Positions 35,753-46,610 of a DNA stretch of 64,000 bases are shown piece by piece (the stretch's first letter is position 1; every line of letters starts with the position of its first letter). Origin of the DNA: Bagarius yarrelli (lineage: Eukaryota > Chordata > Actinopteri > Siluriformes > Sisoridae); assembly GCA_005784505.1 (NCBI GenBank), contig VCAZ01000020.1:647111-711110 (forward strand), in the 5' to 3' direction. A program made the position numbers and the translations under genes. A model generated the notes under the pieces. The model did not search any database and was not told the origin of the DNA. It saw only the letters and a program-made list of their open reading frames with translations.

Positions 35753-36400
35753 ATTTCACACTCAATCACTTATATAAGGAATATATTCAATTCAAGTTTT
35801 TTATTTACACAAAAACTTTGATCAGCAAACAACATTTTTTTTTATTTTTTATGGAAGCTCAAACATGATCCACATTAGTCCATATACATCAAGCAAGCGT
35901 GACAGGCGGATTTATGTTTATATCCGTATATGTGGGAAAGCAGCCCTTTAAAATTTAGCTGTGATGTTTGTTTACTACAGTAACAGTAAAGAAGAAATTG
36001 TCCCAGGTGTGTTAAGTCAATCAGAGTGTTGGAGATACCAAATCACCAGGGGTCTCATTTATAAAACTGTGGCAAAAATAGCACACACCACGTTCATAAA
36101 TGACTTCCCCCACATCTGAAATGGTATTAAAGCTTCTGATTGACTGAAAACACCCAGATATTCAGCACTGGCTTGGGTAGCGGTAGCTGGAAAACAAGGG
36201 GAACTATATATAAATACATAAATTAAAAGTTTTCCTCAAACTTTACATACTATTGGCACTGTAGCCTTGTGGGTAGTGTGTCAACATGTGTGGCGCTTCT
36301 GCTCTCTGGGTGACACAAGTTTATTTCTAGGTCACTTTTCCTTTTTGTTTTGCAAAAAATACCCCCCAAAAAAATTACCAAAATGCATTTATAGAAAAAT

Positions 36401-36401
<1 letters not shown>
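35753..36401. other. Unannotated sequence
   Basis: AT-rich, no feature recognised. Confidence 0.4.

Positions 36402-36461
<60 letters not shown>
36402..36461. repeat. (AT)n microsatellite
   Basis: Two AT blocks split by 'tc'. The right end provides the TA target of the next element. Confidence 0.95.
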
Positions 36462-36464
<3 letters not shown>

Positions 36465-36901
36465 TGGCGCCTTGACTTACGAATTTAATTAGTTCTGTTA
36501 CAGAGCTCGTAACTCAAATTTGAAATGAATTGAAATGAATGAGTTGAAATGAATTAAAATGTCGGGTCTCAGAAAAAATCCCACAATATTTTTTGTTACA
36601 TGTTTTTAAAAATATACTTATAAATAACAAATATTGTATTACAAAAAACAATACTGCACTGCAATAAACTAGCTTTATTAAGTATAATGTACAGCATTTA
36701 CCTTGGAGACCAGACGACTCCACTTGCTAATGTAACCGAGTGTTTGCCAAAGGTGGCGTTCACTATGCCAACTAGCGATGGGGTATCTGAAGCTGGCTGG
36801 TAACCTGAATTTTACCTCGCAACTTAAAGCGAAAAACGGCTAAGAGACGGCTTGTATCTCAAAAAACTCATTAGGGACACTCGTATAACAAGGTACCACT
36901 G
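36462..36901. mobile_element. Mariner-type MITE, 440 bp, ends and TA target complete
   Basis: It starts CAGTGGCGCCTTG and ends CAAGGTACCACTG, near-perfect inverted ends. The flanks are TA (36460-36461) and TA (36902-36903). The inner end parts ('acttacgaatttaattagtt', 'ctcgtaactcaaa') match a common fish mariner-like element from memory. No transposase. Confidence 0.8.
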
Positions 36902-36948
36902 TACAGGAAATACTCTCTAAATGTGATGCTGCATCTTTTACAGGAGTA

Positions 36949-37126
36949 TCAGACTCAGTTCCTAGAGGGCCAAAGCACTGCAGGGTTTTGTTTCAACCTT
37001 ATTCCAAACCACATAACATGGATTCTTTAAACGAGCCTAAAATACATGATTAGCTGGATTAGGTGCTATTAATTAGGGTTGAAGCTAAACTCTGCAGGAC
37101 GGTGACCCTCCATGAACTGAGTTTGA
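36949..37126. mobile_element. Foldback MITE, ~178 bp
   Basis: 'tcagactcagttcctagagg' and 'actgcagggttttgtttcaa' at the left are complementary to 'gggttgaagctaaactctgc' and 'catgaactgagtttga' at the right. The whole element is close to palindromic. A half copy lies at 27085. Confidence 0.8.
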
Positions 37127-37539
37127 CCCATTTGATCTATAATAACGATTAGCTTCTGTATAGCTGTAATACAGCATTCAGCATTATCTGACTTAGGGAT
37201 GAACTGGATTGAAATACATCCCACACACACACACACACACACAGAGCAAATCCCACCAAGCCAGAGAACCCAGAGGAAACCCACATAAAATGCGGTCTGA
37301 ACATGTCAACATACTGTAACCTGAGCTCAGGATAGATCCCAGAGTCCTGGAGCAATACGCTATGATGTTTACCCCTGATGTTGACACTGATACCTATAAT
37401 ATTCCTTCTGCTTCTATGTTGTTCATTCTGAATTCCAAAAAAATACTAAAAACTACTTCATTTCCATATAATATTCAAAGTATGTGAACTCCTGGGTCCA
37501 GTTTCATCTTATGTGTATCTTGTTTACTTTTAACTTGAG
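37127..37539. other. Unannotated sequence
   Basis: A short (AC)n at 37219-37242. Nothing else recognised. Confidence 0.4.
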
Positions 37540-37905
37540 TTGCCTTCAGAGTTTGACTGGATTACACCTGTGCCAAGTTCCACTGATTAGATTGGATTGG
37601 ATGATTTAGAAAGGCACATGGTTGTGTGCATAAGGTCCCACAATTCCTTGTGTCTGTCAGAACAGAAACCAAGTCATAAAGTACAAGGAAATCTCTGCAG
37701 ACTTTATGAATAAAACATGTCTAGACATAGATCTGTGGAAAAGCCTATAAAACCAATTCTAAGTATTTGAACGTTCCTAGTAGTTCACAGCCCATGGTGG
37801 CCTTCATCATTCTGAAAAGGGTGACATTTGAACCAACCAGAACTAGTGCTTGTCCTCCAATTTTACTCTGGCACAGGAATCCGGTGGCCATTTAGCAGAG
37901 CTTCA
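37540..37905 (+). pseudogene. Tc1-like transposase relic, 5' part
   Basis: The order 'cacatggttgtgtgcataag', 'gtcagaacagaaaccaagtc', 'gcccatggtggccttcatca' and 'aaccaaccagaactagtgct' follows the start of fish Tc1-like transposases: leader, helix-turn-helix region, then the basic linker. From memory the family encodes a DDE transposase of about 340 residues. Only an N-terminal portion is visible, with frameshifts and stops, so it is inactive. A family B SINE follows immediately. Confidence 0.65.
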
Positions 37906-37914
37906 AAGTAAAGG

Positions 37915-38110
37915 TGTTTGTCACATATACTTTACGTCAGAGTGAAATATGTTTCTTCTCATATTCCAGGTTAGAAAGTTGGGCAGAGCAAAGGGTTAGC
38001 TATGATACAGAGCAGAAAGGGTTAAGGGTCTTGATCAAGGAGCTAACAGTGGCAGACCCAGGTCTTTCTGGTGATCCAAACAACAACAACCATTGGAGCC
38101 TCCACTGCTT
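37915..38110 (-). mobile_element. SINE family B
   Basis: The reversed tail 'tttgtcacatatactttacg' is followed by 'ttaagggtcttgatcaagga', 'gacccaggtctttctgg' and 'ggagcctccactgct'. Confidence 0.8.
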
Positions 38111-38589
38111 ATAATAGATTTTACCTATGTAAAAAGCTGTTATGATAGAGTGGTTGTTTCAGAGTAAAATGCGTGTGGCAGGCAATTAAATGGCTCAGGG
38201 AGCATGAAAAAAAACCCCTCTGCAACCTAATAAGAAAAAATTCAAACACAATTCGTGGCAACAGGCAGGTACCACTATTTAACTAGTTAACATTTTTCTA
38301 AAAGTGTAGCATGGTAGCATTAGCCATAAAGTAAAAATGATATTTTTCCTTGCCAGAATATTTCACATGTACGGTTAATATATGTTGTGTCTTTGATGCT
38401 TAATAAATACATTTTTAAAATAAAAATATATTTCATTTCAAGAACCTGAAAGAGTTTTAATGAATGTATAAACTTGTTTTCATTTTGACATCAGGGATGA
38501 TGTCCAATCTATTTTGAATTGCCGTAGCGTTATTCGGATCGGCTAAAAATGGATGTCCGGATGAACTGAAAATCTGACAAAAAGGGCGG
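38111..38589. other. Unannotated sequence
   Basis: AT-rich. The start may continue the Tc1 relic interrupted by the SINE, but I could not confirm it. Confidence 0.35.
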
Positions 38590-39028
38590 ATACACTATAT
38601 TTCTAAAATTTACCAGCACATCTATAAGTGTGTCCTTCCCAAACTGTTCCAACAAAGTACAAAGATCACTTGAATGTTTCCGTACATTAAAATTTCTCTT
38701 CACTATTCCAACGTGACAAAGCAGCTCCTGAGCTCTATTTAATCATGGTGTGTTATGACTGGAGAAAAATTTAGGTGTTCTGTAAAAAACTCTGACCTTA
38801 ACACCACTGAACACCTTTGGGATGAACTGGAACACCGACTGCATCACAGACCTTCTTACCTTTCTGATCTCACTAATACTATTGTAGCTGAATGAACACA
38901 TACTGTATCTCACATTCAAGCTCCAAATTTAGTTGGAAAGCCTTACTAAAGACTGGAGCTTAATAGGGAATAAGTATAATATGTTTATTAAAGTTATGTG
39001 TCCACAAATTTCTGGCAGTATAGTAGTC
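38590..39028 (+). mobile_element. Tc1-derived MITE relic
   Basis: 'gtgtccttcccaaactgttc', 'aacaccactgaacacctttg', 'ggatgaactggaacaccgac', 'tagttggaaagccttactaa' and the end 'gtccacaaatttctggcagt'. It is the copy most like the transposase-coding consensus ('HLWDELE' type motif) but is broken by deletions and stops. Confidence 0.8.
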
Positions 39029-39993
39029 ATACTGCCTAATTTAATCCCAAATCTGTAAATATTTGGTTCATTTTCTTGCTTTAACATAAATGATTTGTGA
39101 ACGTATTTAGCGCTAATACATCTAAGAACATCTATGTAAGCTAAGTTTCTTCTACACAAACTGCCAACGTTTTATTCCAGAGATTATTCATTGGAGTAAA
39201 AGGTTAAACATTTATATGCAATTTCCAAGGCTGTGATATTCAACAGTAAAAAAAAAAAAAAAGATACTACATCATTTAATATACTTTACATGTTACGATC
39301 AATTATACACTGTTCTCCGCAAAACAGCAACAAAAAAGTCTATTCAAATCTCATACATTCCATAGCCCTGAAACTTTAATACCGAGTACCCTCATAACAG
39401 CATGACCTTCCTATCATTTTCACTGGAGATCCAGATTTTTTTTTAAATTATTTATAGTAGCTATAGTAGCTAAATAATGAATAATATGCTTTAAGGTGAA
39501 TAACAGAACAATAATCTGTGATTAAAGAAGCTAAAGAAAAATCAATCCACTCCATGTGGAAAGTTTTTCTCACCGGATGTAAGAAGAAACACCGAAAGCA
39601 GGATGCAGCTTGGGCATCAGGGTGAGATCACAAAAAATCGCTAGTGAATTGCCTCACTCTGGTTTTTCACCCCCAATACTATTGACTTTGATTGACAGTT
39701 GAGATTTGTGCGTGTAGCCGGTAATGTTCTCCATCATTATGTCTCGCTCTATCCCAGTGGACCTGGTGGATTTGGTGCAATTAGTTTTAACCCCCATGCC
39801 CCAACTTGCACACCTTGGACTAACCACCCAGAGAGAAATAGAAGGAGGGGAGAGGAAGAAGAAGAGGGTCTGGAGGGAGAAAGACAGGAGTGAGACGTTA
39901 ATTAACCCCCGCCAGTCTAATCCTGACATGTTCTATGTGTTCCCCTGATTCCTTGACTTTAATCCACACCTAAGCCCCCAATGCATCACACAA

Positions 39994-39994
<1 letters not shown>
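39029..39994. other. Unannotated sequence
   Basis: An A run at 39248-39262 and a purine-rich stretch at 39830-39895. Overlapping open frames at 39654-39948 lie on both strands and show no domain. Confidence 0.4.
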
Positions 39995-40057
<63 letters not shown>

Positions 40058-40537
40058 CATATATATACATATAAAATACACACACACACTCCGTAATGTA
40101 CACCGACGCTGTGTGTTTGTTTAAACAAGCCAGGAGCTGGTGGGCTATAATTTAGCTCCGAGTTAGAGGAATTTTCTGGTATTCCATCTAGACACAAAAA
40201 CAGAGTGTGTACTTCAAAGTAGATATCTCTGTGCTGGTCTATATATGTGTGTGTGTGTGTGTGTGTGTATGTGTGTGTTACTGGCTGCTGCATCATTCGA
40301 ACAAGCCCAACCCTGCAGCGAGGCGGCGTTCTCTGACTTTCCCCAGCATGCGAACATCGTCGTCTGGATTTCAGCGTGACAGCTGCGTGTGTGATAGTGA
40401 GATGTGTTTGTGCGTGTGCGTATGCAAGCACACGTGTGTGTTTTGTGTTGCGTGATTTGTTTGTTTGTGCCACTGTGTCTGTGTAGCCTTTAGATAAAGC
40501 TCGCCAGCATTTGATTGACAGCTCGCTTTTACCCCCT

Positions 40538-40571
<34 letters not shown>
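39995..40571. repeat. Microsatellites (TA)n, (TG)n, (CT)n
   Basis: Arrays at 39995-40074 (TA, then degenerate), 40245-40279 (TG) and 40539-40571 (CT). The 206-codon minus-strand open frame at 39970-40590 is stitched from these: Ile/Tyr, His/Thr and Arg/Glu runs. It is not a gene. Confidence 0.95.
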
Positions 40572-40575
<4 letters not shown>

Positions 40576-40980
40576 CGTTCCTCCATACACACAGTACTTA
40601 TTGTAACAATTTCCATCCTCTGTTTTGTTGTCTTTTTCCGTTTTCTATCTAAACACTCTGGCTAAACAGAAGTACCTCTGTGTGTATTTGTGTGTGACAG
40701 AGAGAGAGACAGAGAGCAATTACAGTCCCAGGGGTTTGGAGAGCTACCAAAAAAACCTCGTGCAACAGAGGGAACCAGAAAAAAGAGGTAGAAAGCGAGA
40801 AAGAGAAACAAGAAAGAAAGGCTTTTGAGGCCCTCATGGTTTGATTGTCACTACTGCCATTTCACTACTAGTGTTTTCCCTCTTTCATCTTAGATACATT
40901 TGAAATCTCTCACTCTCTCCTCTCTCTGGGTCTGTGTTGAACAGCGGGTGGTGGGATTGGGTGGGGTGTGTGTGTGGAGC

Positions 40981-41002
40981 GGGGGGGGGGGGGGGGGGGG
41001 GG
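40981..41002 (+). repeat. Poly(G) tract, 22 bases
   Basis: Uninterrupted G22 after a 'gtggggtgtgtgtgtggagc' context. It can form a G-quadruplex on the plus strand and is prone to sequencing-length error. Confidence 0.85.
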
Positions 41003-41771
41003 TTGGTGTGTAATATTGGAAGTGGAGATTGATCAGAGGCAGCCGTAAGCCGAGAGTGCTCAGAGCTGTGGTTAGTGTATAGTGCATTTGGCCACATGGC
41101 TCCGGACTGAAGAAGCTGAAGGGTTTGATTGGACTGAAAGTGTAGCGTTCACAACACTTATGTTGACCTTGGACACTGAGAGCGGTATTATTATGCCTGA
41201 GACAGCCTTGATGGAGAGATGGTGTGTTTGTGTATGTGTGTAGCGAGTGAGAGAATATAAATGTGGTGTTGAGTGACTCAGACACCGACATGAAAGATAG
41301 CCTGTAAGCCTGAGGAATTGCAAGTGTGTGTACGCGTATAAAAGGTAATTTTGTGTGTATATGTGTGCATGTGAGTCTCTTTGGCTCATGATAGAGTGCT
41401 TTGAGCTAAAGACCAGCTTTCGTTTTTTTTCCTTTCTTCTTCTTCTTTTTCTCCCTTTGAATCAGTTTGTGTACCATAATAACAGCTATGATGATTACAC
41501 TTCCTGTGTTTCACATTCTGTTAACTAGCAATTCAGTGTGTTTGTGTCAGTGCAGCAACATGTATATCAAACATAATACGCCACTTTTGTCAGAATAAAT
41601 TACGAAATGATGTGACTGGGGAAAATAATCCAAGGACAAAGAAATAGGAGACAATGTTTTGTACTACAACATTCGGATACACAAAAAAATGACATGTGTT
41701 TTATAAAGGTGTAAGTGGATAAAAGCTGAATTTTCATTTACAGCGAGTACAGAACATTCTCCTGAGCATCT
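41003..41771. other. Unannotated sequence
   Basis: GT-rich mixed DNA. Open frames on the minus strand (40890-41389) overlap each other and the G tract. No gene recognised. Confidence 0.4.
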
Positions 41772-42052
41772 CACATTTACAGCATTTGACAGACGCCTTT
41801 ATCCAGAGCGACTTACATTATTCCCTGTTATACAACTGAGCAATTGGGGGTTCAGAGCCTTGCTCAGGGGCCCAACAGTGATGGCTTGGTGGTCCTAGGA
41901 CTTTAAGTCGGTAGCACAACATCTTAACCATTCCTTAAGACTTATTCCTTTGTATATTTTATACAAACAAGCAATAGAAAGTTAAGGGCCTTGATCGAGG
42001 GTCAAGGAGTCAGAGATCCAACACCTTAACCACTGAGCTACCACAATATCCA
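41772..42052 (-). mobile_element. SINE family A plus a second head fragment
   Basis: The first copy (41772-41934): 'acagcatttgacagacgcct', 'ttatccagagcgacttacat', 'caggggcccaacagtgatgg'. A second piece (41970-42052) has 'ttaagggccttgatcgaggg' and the reversed head 'ccactgagctaccac'. Confidence 0.85.
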
Positions 42053-42120
42053 AGCTAGTGATTGTGTCTTGTTACTTAGGTATTACATACCGTATAATGA
42101 ATACGTACAATCTTCACATT

Positions 42121-42675
42121 ACCGGCATTTGGCAGCAAGTTACTCTGACGATTGTGTTTCTTGTTCTTGTTAGGTTTCTGTTTTATGTTCATGTTTAACG
42201 TTTATGTTTACTTTTAATGTTTATGTTAATTATCTCATGTTTTGAGTTCACTTTTGTTTATGTCTTTTGTTTACTTCCTGTCTTGTCCTGTGGCGCGTGA
42301 TTTTTGTTCCACCTGCCATATAATCCCCTTGTCTATGTGTCATGTTCCCATTGGTCAGTCCTGTGTATTTATAGCCCTTGTGTTTGTCTTTTTCGTGGAT
42401 GTCCCTGTACCGCTGGCGTGATATCTAGTTGAATGTATTCTGGTCAAGTTCATGTTTGTTGTTTTGGTTATGTTTGTGTTAAAGTTTAAGCTAAGCTAAA
42501 CTATGCTAAGTCATGCTTATTTAGGTCAAGTCTTGTTCAGTTTGTGTTTGTTGTTTTGCCAAGTGTTTACATTGTAAATAAACTGCATCTTTGGGTTTCT
42601 AAAAAATACGTCTTGTCTCAATAGAGATTTGTTACAGTTACCTTTATCCTATTTATATAACCGAGCAGTTAAGGA
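42121..42675 (-). mobile_element. SINE family A tail carrying a solo LTR
   Basis: Left piece 'accggcatttggcagcaa', right piece 'cctttatcctatttatataa' and 'ccgagcagttaagg'. Removing 42144-42641 joins them in the normal SINE order. Confidence 0.75.
42144..42636 (+). mobile_element. Solo LTR, 493 bp
   Basis: It is flanked by GTTAC at 42139-42143 and 42637-42641, a 5-base target duplication typical of LTR elements. It has a TATA-like 'tatttatag' at 42365, a polyA signal AATAAA at 42577-42582 and ends in 'gttaca'. No internal coding region remains, so it fits recombination between two LTRs. The first bases are not a canonical TG. Confidence 0.75.
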
Positions 42676-42740
42676 TTCAAGATTCAAAAGTTTATTGTCA
42701 TGTGTACAGTTGCATCATACAAAGAAATACACTCTGTCTC
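42676..42740 (-). mobile_element. LINE-like 3' tail
   Basis: 'attcaaaagtttattgtcat' and 'caaagaaatacactctgtc' resemble the 651-715 tail read in reverse. Confidence 0.5.
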
Positions 42741-42769
42741 TAACATCAATTATAAGGGTATAAGAAAGA

Positions 42770-43085
42770 AGGCAGGGCAGCATGAGCATCCTCACAGCAA
42801 GAAGGTCCCTGGTTCGCATCCCCAGCAAATTCTACCTGTGTTTTTGTGGGTTTACTCCGGGTACTCCGGTTTCCTCCAACAGTTCTATAACATGTATGTT
42901 AGGTTAATTGGTGGTTCTAAATTGCCCATAGGAGTGAGTGTGAGTGTGTGCGGTTGTTTGTCTGTATGTGCTTCTGTGATGGACTGGCGACCTGTCCGGT
43001 ATGCGCCCCTGCCTTTTAACCAATGACAGCTGGGATAGGCAGATCCAACTGATTAGAAATAAGCGGGTATAGACGATGAATGGAT
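42770..43085 (+). mobile_element. SINE-like repeat family C, near full length
   Basis: 'gcagggcagcatgagcatcc', 'gcaagaaggtccctggttcg', 'tactccggtttcctccaaca', 'gatggactggcgacctgtcc', 'aataagcgggtatagacgat'. Confidence 0.85.
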
Positions 43086-43214
43086 GGATGAAGAAGAAAG
43101 AAGAAAAAAAAAACACAAGTTGTTAATGCAAAAATAAATTGAACACAGACACAGGATGTAAAATGCAATTTTACAAAATGATAACAAGTGCCAATAAAAA
43201 CAGAAGGGACTTGT

Positions 43215-43300
43215 TCAGCTTGGCAGTCCTTAAATCTGAACTAAGGACCTTCTAATCAGCAATCTAACACCTTAACCAATGAGCTCCAGTACCACTTGCC
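43215..43300 (-). mobile_element. SINE head fragment
   Basis: 'ggaccttctaatcagcaatc' and 'aacaccttaaccaatgagct' are the reversed tRNA-like head. The body is missing. Confidence 0.7.
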
Positions 43301-44074
43301 TGGATAATTTTTCTTCAACATTACATATCCAGTCAATAACACAATTAGCTAGACAGCAATTCAAATGATTAAAAATCAAGCTAATGGAAAATATTAGATA
43401 TTACCATGACATTTTACTTCTCCTGATCTGATAGTGATTTCTGTATTATTAGACTCTGCAGCATCGGTCATGCTCATGACCAGCAAGCTTCCAGAGATCA
43501 ATTTTAGACAAAATAAATTACAGTTCCTTTTCACATAAAACATGACATTTACTTAATTTATTAGGTTAAATACAATTTTAAGAGACCCGAGTACATTAAA
43601 AAATAGGCTTTTTTTTTTTTAATATTCACCTGAGGACATTTCGGATGCTTACAAACCTTTAATTCAGCAGGATTTTGACACGTTATCTGGGACTTTCACA
43701 CTTATGTATAATTAAGAAGCATTTATCTTTTAAAAGCCTAAACTCGGATGAGCCAGTTTTTAAGGTATAAACACAGGTGGTGTAGTCCTAACACACACAC
43801 AAAATTACAAGTCTGTGTTCGGTTTATTAGTAATATACCGATTAGTGTATTATTATTGGATTTCATTTTTACAGTCTGTCATTCGTGTATACATTTGATA
43901 CTCCTAAAAACAACTCATTATATACTAAAATTGTTAGCATAACATTTTTTTCCAAAATTCACAGACCTCTTATCAGTTGATGTGGTATTTATACGACTAA
44001 AACCTCTTTCGCATTATTCTGTGTAGACGGGAAAGACCTGAAAACAGTTCTTAAGTTTTTGGGGATATTAGATC
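43301..44074. other. Unannotated sequence
   Basis: AT-rich, T run near 43609-43620. No feature recognised. Confidence 0.4.
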
Positions 44075-44458
44075 TTTTTATTTGTCACACATATCACCGT
44101 ATCATGTGCCACCCTATAAAAAAATTAGAAGTGGGGTCCCTTACTACACCCATTCTGCACCAAAGATACTATTACATTACTGCTAGTACTGATACTACTA
44201 ATAGTAAAACGGATCTCTGGGGGCCCCCAAGATGCGTAGGCCCTTACAATCATTTTCCTCTTTTAGCGGTGCCCCTGCAGGGCAGTGGAATTTTCTTTGC
44301 ATTTCTCAGCTTACATAGCTGGAGTTGGGGTGCAAGGTCAGCCGTGAGCATTATGCAGGGTTAAGGGCTTTGCTTAAGGACCTGACAATAACAGTTTGGT
44401 GGTGGGGGATTGAAACATCATCGTGCACCACCTTAACCTTTTAAGCCACCACTGCTCC
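44075..44458 (-). mobile_element. SINE family B split by another element
   Basis: The reversed tail 'ttttatttgtcacacatatc' is at the left. The body resumes at about 44285 with 'caaggtcagccgtgagcatt', 'gctttgcttaaggacctgac' and the head 'taagccaccactgctcc'. Confidence 0.75.
44110..44284. mobile_element. Dispersed element, copy 2, nested in SINE B
   Basis: It shares 'gatactactaatagtaaaac' and 'gcggtgcccctgcaggg' type motifs with 16745-16965. It interrupts the SINE between 'atcatgtg' and 'cagtggaatttt'. Confidence 0.55.
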
Positions 44459-44507
44459 ATATTCCGATAGGCATAAATCTAATGGCCTGGTCAGGGCTCA
44501 AATGAAC

Positions 44508-44688
44508 AAGGAAACTGGTAGCACAGTGGTCAAGGTGTTTGAGTACTAATTGGAAGATTGTGGTTTGATTCACAGCACCACTGCTGGGCCCCTGAGCAAG
44601 GCTTTTAACTGCCAGTTGCTCAGATGTAAAGAGATAAATGTAAGTCACTCTGTATAACGTTGTCTGCCAAATTTAGTAAATGTAAACA
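44508..44688 (+). mobile_element. SINE family A
   Basis: 'ctggtagcacagtggtcaag', 'tactaattggaagattgtgg', 'gggcccctgagcaaggcttt', 'gtctgccaaatttagtaaat'. Confidence 0.9.
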
Positions 44689-44799
44689 ACTCTGATGGCC
44701 ACCTGCTTGTGTCCAGAATGCCTCACTAGCTAGCAGAACCTATGCAGAATAATGAGGCACAATTTGTTCTAACTGTAGAAAAAACAAGATTAAGGTCTG

Positions 44800-44801
<2 letters not shown>

Positions 44802-44833
<32 letters not shown>

Positions 44834-44852
44834 TTTTTTTTTTTTTTTTTTT
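44802..44852 (+). repeat. Poly(T) tract, ~50 bases with one A
   Basis: T homopolymer interrupted once at 44832. It could be a reversed poly(A) tail, but no retroposed sequence next to it is recognised. Confidence 0.85.
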
Positions 44853-45207
44853 CATTTCCAATAATAATTATAATATTAATTAAAAGAAGACGATGATGAA
44901 TACATCACAATGAATTAGTCTTTATTCATAGCTGCACTGCTTTATAACAAGAAATTCATCCGAACAGGATGCCGCAGTACGACACAAACGGTGAAATCTA
45001 ATAAGATGTGATTTTAATTCATTTGTGCATGTATCATAATGTTTATTGCACATTATTACAGCTCATAATGTAATCATCAGTCTTTTTCAAGTAACAGAGC
45101 TACAGCTATGAGGCAATACAGATATTAATAGATAAAGACAAATGAATATCAAAGAAAAATGACACGTACACAAATTATGCTTTGTTTATATGGTTATGTG
45201 ACGGAAA
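44853..45207. other. Unannotated sequence
   Basis: AT-rich, no feature recognised. Confidence 0.4.
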
Positions 45208-45380
45208 AGTGGTGGCACAGTGGTTAAGGTGATGGAGTGCTAATTGGAAGATCGGGGGTTCAATTCCCAGCACCACCAAGTTGACACTGTTGGGCTACTA
45301 AGCAAGACTCTTAACCCCCAATTGCTTAGTTGTATAAAAGAGGTAAAAGTCGCTCTTAATAAGAAGTGCTGTAAATGTTT
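45208..45380 (+). mobile_element. SINE family A with intact-looking promoter boxes
   Basis: The head 'gtggtggcacagtggttaag' and box B 'gggggttcaattcccagc' look like intact internal RNA polymerase III promoter boxes. The body 'ctaagcaagactcttaaccc' and shortened tail follow. Confidence 0.9.
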
Positions 45381-45413
45381 ATAAGACTTTAACTAAGAGT
45401 ACTAAAATGGGTA

Positions 45414-45452
45414 ACATATTTGGGTAACAACTAAAATGTTACCCAAATATGT
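45414..45452. other. Perfect 16-bp stem with 7-base loop
   Basis: 'acatatttgggtaaca' (45414-45429) pairs perfectly with 'tgttacccaaatatgt' (45437-45452), loop 'actaaaa'. It lies just after a SINE and may be a transposon remnant. Confidence 0.85.
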
Positions 45453-46259
45453 AGTTCTCATGTTACAAATACCGTATTATACTAAACCCTTTCAAACATC
45501 ACTGTGAATCTGACACATCAACTGTATAGGATATTTCTTGTAAGAATCTTTCTACATTATTTGTCAGTCCAGGCCAGATGATCAGCACATTAGAGCAGAT
45601 CTAAACCTGTAGACGAGTGAGTCTGCGCTATTTAAGTAATTTCACTATAATTTGTCTTTCCACTTTGAGGTTTCAGACATTTCTGACAAATGACGTCTCA
45701 ATTCAACAATTCTGGGAAAGTATGTGGGGTTTTTTTAGGGTTTTTTCTCCCCTCGTTTTTGCGTTGTGTATCCGTGTTCCTGTGTTTGTGTGTTTATACC
45801 AGGATGTGTTGTAGTCGTATGTTATGTTCATTTTTATGATGTTTGTCAGGATATTTTGATTTTCTGACAGAAAATAATTGGACTTGTGAGAAACTCTGCA
45901 AGGGTATAATTTGTGTTTTTGTTGTATGCCGTTGGGCATTTATGACAGGTGATGTCTCAATCCGGCATTTCCAGGTGTGTGTGTGTGTGTGTGTTTTTTT
46001 AGGGTCAGAATTTGCCCTAGGCTCCTGCAGAGGTAGTTGGAAGAAAACAGGTGGAGGATAGAAGAAAAACTCACACCTCCGGAATGTCTTTACTCCTGCC
46101 TGCCTCTGGGGATTTATCTTGCACTAGCCTTGTCTCCCTTATATTCCTCCCTTCCCTTGCTTGTATTTCAGACACAGAGGAACAGATGGGGAGAGACAAG
46201 GTGGGAGACACACCTGTTTTTTTGTCTACAGAGAGAATGAGAGACAGAATGGAAACGAG

Positions 46260-46294
<35 letters not shown>

Positions 46295-46424
46295 GAGAGG
46301 GAAAGAACGAAATTAGATTGATCTTTTAGTTTATTGATTCTTCTTAATTGGGCATTTAATCTTTTTGGATTTTTTTTATTATTTTTTTTTTTATTTTTTT
46401 TTTTTTTTTATGAAAGCAAAAATT
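45453..46424. other. Unannotated, (GT)n and (GA)n arrays
   Basis: Short (GT)n at 45975-45994 and (GA)n at 46263-46291, plus interrupted T runs at 46371-46410. Open frames have no domain. Confidence 0.5.
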
Positions 46425-46610
46425 ATATCCATCTCTAAAAAACTTTACTCAGTGTCATTAAAAATGCCATAATGGGGCTCAATTTTAATGCGGTTGCATT
46501 GCATGCATTATTTCCCTGTCTGTGTTTTGTGCAATAATTATGATGTCAAATCAATGAGGCTAAACTGCATCTTCAGCCCATTATATTCTAGCCAATGATT
46601 CCTCCATGTC
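46425..46610. promoter_or_regulatory. Candidate conserved non-coding element
   Basis: 'tgcattgcatgcattatttc' (octamer-like), 'gtgcaataattatgatgtca' and 'aaatcaatgaggctaaactg' in low-repeat DNA. Composition fits a developmental enhancer. Untested. Confidence 0.3.

Noticed and set aside
37540..37905. Functional Tc1 transposase gene
   Set aside because: Only an N-terminal portion is recognisable, with stops and frameshifts and no catalytic domain following.
39970..40590. 206-codon open frame on the minus strand
   Set aside because: The translation is built from TA, TG and CT microsatellites (Ile/Tyr, Thr/His, Arg/Glu runs), and other frames are equally open.
45208..45300. tRNA gene (also other SINE heads)
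   Set aside because: Box A and B-like motifs are present but the cloverleaf is not complete, and each is followed by the SINE body.
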